From positions 46,811-57,417 of the forward strand of contig MU069716.1 in assembly GCA_002284615.2 (NCBI GenBank): 10,607 bases of DNA. The letters are read 5' to 3'. The DNA comes from Dunaliella salina (Eukaryota; Chlorophyta; Chlorophyceae; Chlamydomonadales; Dunaliellaceae). The translations under genes and the position numbers were made by a program. The notes under the pieces were generated by a model. The model did no database searches, was not told where the DNA came from, and saw only the letters and a program-made list of their open reading frames with translations. Shown here in pieces: positions 6,886 to 10,607 of the stretch. Each line of letters starts with the position of its first letter. The stretch's first letter is position 1.

Positions 6886-7805
6886 GGATTACAAGGTTTA
6901 CAAGGGAACATAACGTTCGGCCAGAAAGTTTGGCTGCTCGGTGCGGTAGGAGAAATCCATAAGCTCAGAGATGAAGCGATAAGTCTGAGTATCTTGGTTG
7001 TATAAAAAAAACGAGCTACATCCAGAGAGCAAGCATCAGAAAGAAAAAAAAAAGATCCTGAATCATCTGACACTACTCTGTGAGCATAAAAGGCACTAAA
7101 GAGATGTGCATACTTTCTTCTAAGACAACATAGGAAGTTGCAAGGGCAGAGAATGATGACGTGCTTTTCATCCAGCCATTGCTCTGAAACGCATAAATCA
7201 CATCGAGGTGCATGTTCGTGCCAATGAGAAGTTTCAACTCAAAGTTTATGGGCCTGCAATCAGAAGCAAGCAATGTTCCTCAGCATATGCCTACCCAAAT
7301 CCAAATGCAGATACCTAGGACGAACTTGGGCCCACGCTGCGAACGTTATGTCTGGGTGAGTCTAAGAGTATTTGGGCAGATGTAGGGGGAAAAAGTGATG
7401 CGGTTACTTTAGTGGAGGCCCGGCACACCAATGATTATAGGTGTAAAATCAAGTTGCTGTTGGTGTCTCATGGGTGGTAAAGAGAGGGTTGTTTCAAGTA
7501 AGAGATTCAAAGGAGAAGAAGGCCTCCAGTCAAACTGACTGACTGCTGCAGCCGCCTGCAAGTGTTTTCTGCTAGAAATCATGAACGTGTTGTAGGCCAT
7601 TGCTGGCCAACAGAAGGTGTGAAGTCCAGTAGGAAAAATTTCTAGTACTGAGAGCAATATCAGCATGGAAAACCTTCTGGAGAAGAGGGCGGTTGCAGTG
7701 GACAGGCGAGGCGTGCAGTGGCTCAGAACAAGTTGAACCAAGTGGGCTCAATCCCATACTCGCGCCGCACTCTCCCAGAGAGTTGATGACCTGAATCCCA
7801 GTAAG
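6886..7805 (-). mobile_element. LINE copy A, 3' portion (decayed)
   Basis: Read on the minus strand, this aligns in several frames with the C-terminal half of the intact LINE protein in copy B. From 5' to 3': VRREYGIEP (B: VLRESGHEP), LLQKVFHADIAL (B: TLRKVLQADVDM), YWTSHLLLASNGL (B: CWTSEFLAACNGL), PRYLHLDLGRH (B: PRYLRLDLGKH), a CCHC zinc knuckle CDLC...DEKH...C with C-X2-C-X9-H-X4-C spacing (about 7146-7202), and TYRFISELMDF (B: TYRFISNLMDI). It ends EQPNFLAER, V-P-L, then TAA inside the tail TTGTAAACCTTGTAATCC (6886-6903). Several frame changes and in-frame TGAs (for example in FNLF*A and IACF*LQ), plus an A10 run (7043-7052), show long decay. Its upstream part resumes at 9656, across the nested copy B. 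Confidence 0.85.
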
Positions 7806-7817
7806 GTACAAGATAAA
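7806..7817. repeat. Target-site duplication of LINE B, 3' side
   Basis: GTACAAGATAAA abuts the tail array of copy B and is repeated exactly at 9644-9655 on the far side of the element. A 12-bp duplication is in the usual range for LINE insertions made by target-primed reverse transcription. Confidence 0.7.
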
Positions 7818-7841
7818 GGTTACAAGGTTACAAGGTTACAA
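7818..7841 (-). repeat. LINE B 3' tail, (TTGTAACC)3
   Basis: Three exact 8-bp units (GGTTACAA on the plus strand). The first unit supplies the TAA stop of the LINE reading frame, so the tail starts inside the final codons. Copy A and the minute copy have the variant unit TTGTAAACC. Confidence 0.9.
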
Positions 7842-8030
7842 TTGGGTTTGACCTTCAGCCAGGTTGTTTGGCTGCTCGGCCTGATGAACTGTTCCATCCA
7901 AAGAATAAATATCCATGAGATTAGAAATAAAACGATAAGTCTCATTAGTTTGGTCCTGTAAGAAATGAAAGACATCCTCAGAACTAGCCTGAGTGTAGTA
8001 AAAAGCGTTTGTTGTCTTGAAGAACTCTGT
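7836..8030 (-). pseudogene. LINE B C-terminal tail after frameshift
   Basis: The conserved end of the LINE protein lies in a second frame here: FFKTTNAFYYTQASSEDV, FHFLQDQTNETYRFISNLMD and EQPNNLAEGQTQL, stop. Copy A shows the same segments (SLDVARFF, TYRFISELMDF, EQPNFLAER). In copy A the frame that carries the knuckle and AHRV runs on into SDDSGSFFFLSDACSLDV without a break. The break in B, one extra base or two lost, therefore belongs to B and lies near 8020-8030, just after the residues SAHR. Confidence 0.75.
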
Positions 8031-9825
8031 GAGCAGAGGGGAAATCAGAAAAGAGATGTTCATAAGTCCTTCTGAGAGAACACACAGGACCGCAGGAACA
8101 GAGGAACACAGCATGTTTTTCATCTTGAAGTCCCCCAAGGTCACATTTATCACAAACTGAAGTGTGCTCCTGCCAGAGTGATGTCTCAACCCTTGGGGTG
8201 TGTGCATGCAAGCGAAAGCGTGCGATGTTTCTCATCANATGCTTGCCTAAATCAAGACGCAAATACCTAGGGACAGAAAAGGGCGCTCCATAAGCAGCCA
8301 AAGGCTTCAAAGGGAGAGCCAGCTCTGCCAAGGCAGCCGCATTCCAAACGCCTCGAAGCCTTTTTCTCAGATCAACAACGAACTCCTTCAGTGCTACTGG
8401 CTGCCCTGAACGCACACATTGAATAAACATATTGCACCTGTCCAAGCCATTACATGCTGCCAAAAACTCTGAGGTCCAACATTTACGAGATATGCAGCTC
8501 ATGTCAACATCTGCTTGCAGCACCTTGCGAAGTGTAGTACTGTTGCTGCGCGGCAAAGCATTGTAGAACCTGACTGCTGCACGGAACCAATAAAACTGCA
8601 AAGGCTCATGACCACTTTCCCGAAGAACAGACCAGTTAGGGGTGGTGCGCTTCACCCCCAGGAAACGCTTCATTAAGCACAGGTGCACAGTTTGTAAAGG
8701 GCAGTCCCATTCAGCACCTTCTTTCATATATCTAGTTCCCCAGATTTGACAAGCATACATGCTAGCAGGGAGAGCATATGCTTTAGCCAGCCAGAGCATG
8801 GTATGCGGCCTGTCAGTCAAGTGGTACTCTGACGCAAACTGCCTGATCCGTCTACATCCAGCCAGGAAAGGAGCGCACATGTGTTCGGCAGTGGCCTGAG
8901 GGTTGCGGTGCTTNGTGAACAGCATGCCCAAATATTTGAAAGACTCTGCACAAGCCAAGCGCACTCCACCTAAAGTAAAGACTGGCACATTATTGCCCTT
9001 AGAATTAAAATGCACAATCTCAGACTTGGCAGCATTTATCACCAATCCTTTCCGCCGAGCATAAGCGTGCAACCTATCCAACATCAACTGGAGCTGACCA
9101 GGCTGGTTACTGGTAAGGCACAGATCATCTGCATACAGCATATGCGTAACACGGAGATCGCTTGCACCTGTAACTGTCCCTTGCACATTTTCTGCCACGC
9201 AATCCACATCATTGATGTACAGGGAAAACAGCAGGGGGGAAAGCGGGCAGCCTTGCTTAACTCCAAAAAGAGGGCGCACACGAGCTTGCTTGGTGCCATC
9301 CACTAAGATGTACTCGTCATTAGCATACATGTTCTTAATGATATTCAACAGGCATGTAGGCATACGACTGCACTGAAGGTGCCTCCTCCAAAGAGCTTCC
9401 TTGGGAATTGTGTCGTAAGCTTGCTTAAAGTCAATGAATGCCGCATGCAATCTTGGGGATCGATTGGGACGCTTGACCTGAGCAGCATGCTGCAAGTGCC
9501 GCAAAATAAAAATGGGCTGCAAAGTATTACGGCCAGGATAGAAACCGTATTGCGTATCTGGAATTTTGTTCTTATCTCTGCACCACCCTGTGACAACTTC
9601 CCTCAACACAAGATAAAACTCCCAGTAAGGATTCCAAGAACAAGTACAAGATAAAACTCCCAGTAAGGATTCCAAGAACCGCAGCAGCCATTTTTGATGC
9701 CTATCCTGGATGTAGGTAGGGAGCGGCCCAAATCTGGCATGCATACATGCATACTGGGATAACATAAGACTTGGAGAGCCATAAGCAGGCATGAAGTCAG
9801 TGAGTATGCTGATATTCACATGCAA
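7984..9825 (-). CDS. Reverse transcriptase ORF (LINE B), chimeric N-terminus
   Basis: This 613-residue frame contains a LINE reverse transcriptase, which would copy element RNA at nicked target DNA. Visible motifs are QYGFYPGRNT (92-101), FIDFKQAYD with catalytic D132, VKQGCPLSPLLF (189-200), YADD with D233/D234, KSEIVHF (267-273) and FKYLG (296-300). A CCHC knuckle follows (C558, C561, H571, C576). All three catalytic aspartates are present. Residues 1 to about 72 are not native. They are LINE copy A sequence read out of frame plus a 38-bp junction duplication, so the ATG at 9825 is fortuitous and true homology starts at LREVV (74-78). The last ~13 residues are out of frame because of the shift near 8025. 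Two residues are undetermined because of N at 8237 and 8914. The endonuclease is absent, so it is unlikely to be functional. Confidence 0.85.
   Translation of the reverse strand: MHVNISILTDFMPAYGSPSLMLSQYACMHARFGPLPTYIQDRHQKWLLRFLESLLGVLSCTCSWNPYWEFYLVLREVVTGWCRDKNKIPDTQYGFYPGRNTLQPIFILRHLQHAAQVKRPNRSPRLHAAFIDFKQAYDTIPKEALWRRHLQCSRMPTCLLNIIKNMYANDEYILVDGTKQARVRPLFGVKQGCPLSPLLFSLYINDVDCVAENVQGTVTGASDLRVTHMLYADDLCLTSNQPGQLQLMLDRLHAYARRKGLVINAAKSEIVHFNSKGNNVPVFTLGGVRLACAESFKYLGMLFXKHRNPQATAEHMCAPFLAGCRRIRQFASEYHLTDRPHTMLWLAKAYALPASMYACQIWGTRYMKEGAEWDCPLQTVHLCLMKRFLGVKRTTPNWSVLRESGHEPLQFYWFRAAVRFYNALPRSNSTTLRKVLQADVDMSCISRKCWTSEFLAACNGLDRCNMFIQCVRSGQPVALKEFVVDLRKRLRGVWNAAALAELALPLKPLAAYGAPFSVPRYLRLDLGKHXMRNIARFRLHAHTPRVETSLWQEHTSVCDKCDLGGLQDEKHAVFLCSCGPVCSLRRTYEHLFSDFPSAHRVLQDNKRFLLHSG
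9608..9679. repeat. 34-bp direct repeat with 38-bp period at LINE B 5' junction
   Basis: ACAAGATAAAACTCCCAGTA begins both 9608-9641 and 9646-9679, and the two 34-bp copies are identical. The outer copy is copy A sequence (the insertion target). The inner copy sits between the target-site duplication and the first recognisable LINE B codons. A period of 38 is not a multiple of three, so it shifts the reading frame. Confidence 0.9.
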
Positions 9826-9985
9826 AGGTGCGTATGCAAGACATGCCCACCAAACAAGATTTCAAGGCTTTTTCTGCACCGTTGAGGTTGATCTTTTTAA
9901 GAAAAAACTTCCCTGGCTATTCGAAAGTGTCCCTTCATAAATACAAAAATGGGATTGGAGTAACTTTGTTTGGGGCTGAACACCG
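9644..9985 (-). mobile_element. LINE copy A, upstream portion (decayed RT end)
   Basis: On the minus strand the pieces align with B residues ~270-385 in order: SNPIFVFMKG (B: NNVPVFTLGG), FE*PGKFFLKK (B: FKYLGMLFXKH), a stretch NGAEKALKSCLVG (B: QATAEHMCAPFLAG), IRTFACEYQHTH (B: IRQFASEYHLTD), then LWLSKSYVIPVCMHACQIW (B: LWLAKAYALPASMYACQIW). Stops (TAG, TGA, TAG) interrupt it. It is directly continuous with the piece ending at 7805 once copy B and one target-site copy are removed. Its 5' limit is uncertain because alignment fades above about 9985, and the first base counted here includes the shared 12-bp duplication (9644-9655). Confidence 0.8.
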
Positions 9986-10388
9986 CTCCTCTGAGTTCAT
10001 TGTTTTGCTCTCGCAGCTTTGTCACCTGGCTGCACGCAGACCTCAACCTTGAGGCTGAGATGCTTAGGCTGCTGAAGTCCACTCTAAGAAGTTCTTTATC
10101 CGTGATCCTGTGCTTCTTGTAAGTGCCAGCAGGATTTCCAGGGAGACCGAATTCTTTCTCACTTTTGATCCTTGCCAGCGTTCAGATTTCAGCTTCTCTT
10201 TGGCTGCCAAAAATCTGGTGGGCTGTCAGGCTGAGAGTGTTAGCATCCAGATCAGCGTCTTCCGTGCAGTATCCTATACGTAGAGGAGATGCGCGGCAGA
10301 AGACTGCAAGGGAAGGAGAGTCCAGGCGTCTAGGAGCATGGCGGACAACCCCCAGATCCTCATTCAATAAGTTAGCTCTGTCTCTGGC
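9986..10388 (-). pseudogene. Unidentified coding-like stretch with one internal TGA
   Basis: One minus-strand frame is open from a possible 3' splice site (CTATTTGTTCAG, AG at 10390-10389) through ARDRANLLNEDLGVV, RIGYCTEDADLDANTLSL and GSQREAEI to a TGA at 10184-10182. It then continues in the same frame through EFGLPGNPAGTYKKHRITD and SQVTKLREQNNELR into the LINE A region. About two thirds of sampled codons end in G or C. The TGA could be a CGA that mutated. I do not recognise the protein. The SQVTKLREQNNELR part would suit a short coiled coil. An alternative frame at ~10200-10065 (EILLALTRSTGSRIKNFLEW) is also open. It could be a host exon, an upstream LINE A part too diverged to align, or chance. 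Confidence 0.3.
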
Positions 10389-10607
10389 CTGAACAAATAG
10401 TATTTAGTGTAGGCTTCAAAGGCCTTCTGGTGAGGCCTCTGCTAGCTTGCTAGCTTGCTACCTTGTTTGTAAGGGGACCTTCCCTTAATGCATGCAGACT
10501 CCGGCTTGCGTAGGCTTTCCTTTTTTTTTCTGTACAGGTGGTGCTTTGGCGTACAGCATCAATTGCAGTTTGGCTTGAGCTCCAGCTTGTGTCTTAGTTC
10601 TATTATT
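10389..10607. repeat. Right end: short (GCTAGCTT)n repeat, otherwise featureless
   Basis: GCTAGCTT GCTAGCTT GCTACCTT (10441-10464) is a three-unit 8-bp repeat. A T9 run lies at about 10520. On the minus strand a short open frame (KAFEAYTKYYLFRPETELTY, roughly 10432-10370) precedes the coding-like stretch in another phase. I cannot decide whether it is an exon or noise. Confidence 0.4.

Larger units (their letters stand above)
7818..9643 (-). mobile_element. LINE copy B, 5'-truncated non-LTR retrotransposon
   Basis: Element B has, from 5' to 3' on the minus strand, a 5' junction with duplicated target sequence (9608-9643), an RT domain that begins part-way in (LREVVTGWC at ~9609), a C-terminal region with a CCHC knuckle, and a tail of three exact TTGTAACC units (7818-7841). 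It is bracketed by the 12-bp repeats at 7806-7817 and 9644-9655. The endonuclease domain and the first RT block are missing, as expected for 5' truncation. No LTRs, integrase or terminal inverted repeats are present, which excludes LTR elements and DNA transposons. A short-repeat tail instead of poly(A) is typical of several LINE clades, and I cannot assign the clade from this fragment. One frameshift near 8020-8030 makes this copy non-autonomous. Confidence 0.9.

Noticed and set aside
7339..7350. CGAACGTTATGT, reverse complement of 6908-6919, as possible terminal inverted repeats of copy A
   Set aside because: Copy A continues past 7350 to 7805 and beyond copy B, so these positions are not its ends. 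The 12-bp match is probably chance.
9897..10082. Separate small minus-strand gene
   Set aside because: Its 3' half aligns with the RT end of LINE copy A (SNPIFVFMKG), and its apparent start is an internal GTG of a longer frame.

Overview
The window looks like non-coding, repeat-rich nuclear DNA from a eukaryote. Signs of this are long (TG)n and (GGCA)n arrays, degenerate minisatellites, a tRNA-like element read from the minus strand, one terminal-exon-like frame, and no run of adjacent ORFs with bacterial spacing. A chlorophyte green alga is my best guess, from the general style of the retrotransposon and the simple repeats. That is inference and not proven here.

Layout. 1-1120: a GT/GC microsatellite, a perfect 28-bp inverted repeat (254-335), a 90-nt tRNA-like unit on the minus strand (551-640), and a duplicated block (769-857 and 902-1010). 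The second copy of that block carries a short open frame ending in four MxSAP-type units and a TAA at 1076-1078. 1134-2003: (TG)34, (GGCA)8 and a purine-rich GGCAGG/GGAGGA minisatellite. 2350-3065: two sets of diverged tandem repeats. 3066-4137: nothing recognisable. 4141-5591: dispersed repeats, including six diverged copies of a motif that also forms the 3' end of the LINEs further right, and a ~101-bp insert between 13-bp direct repeats. 5957-6383: a small tandem/inverted repeat and a minute LINE 3' end insertion.

The main content is 6886-~9985 on the minus strand: two non-LTR retrotransposons (LINEs) of one family, one inside the other. The younger copy (B, 7818-9643) is 5'-truncated inside the reverse transcriptase domain. 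It keeps the RT motifs from block 2 onward (FIDFKQAYD, YADD, FKYLG), the C-terminal CCHC zinc knuckle and a (TTGTAACC)3 tail. It interrupts an older decayed copy (A), whose 3' part lies at 6886-7805 and whose upstream part lies at 9656-~9985. A 12-bp target-site duplication (7806-7817 and 9644-9655) brackets B. The 613-codon ORF at 7984-9825 is therefore a composite: about 72 codons of A sequence and junction filler read out of frame, then B's RT.

Right of ~9985 there is a coding-like minus-strand stretch of unknown identity with one internal TGA. No complete host gene is visible. The window records layered retrotransposition more than a working gene system.
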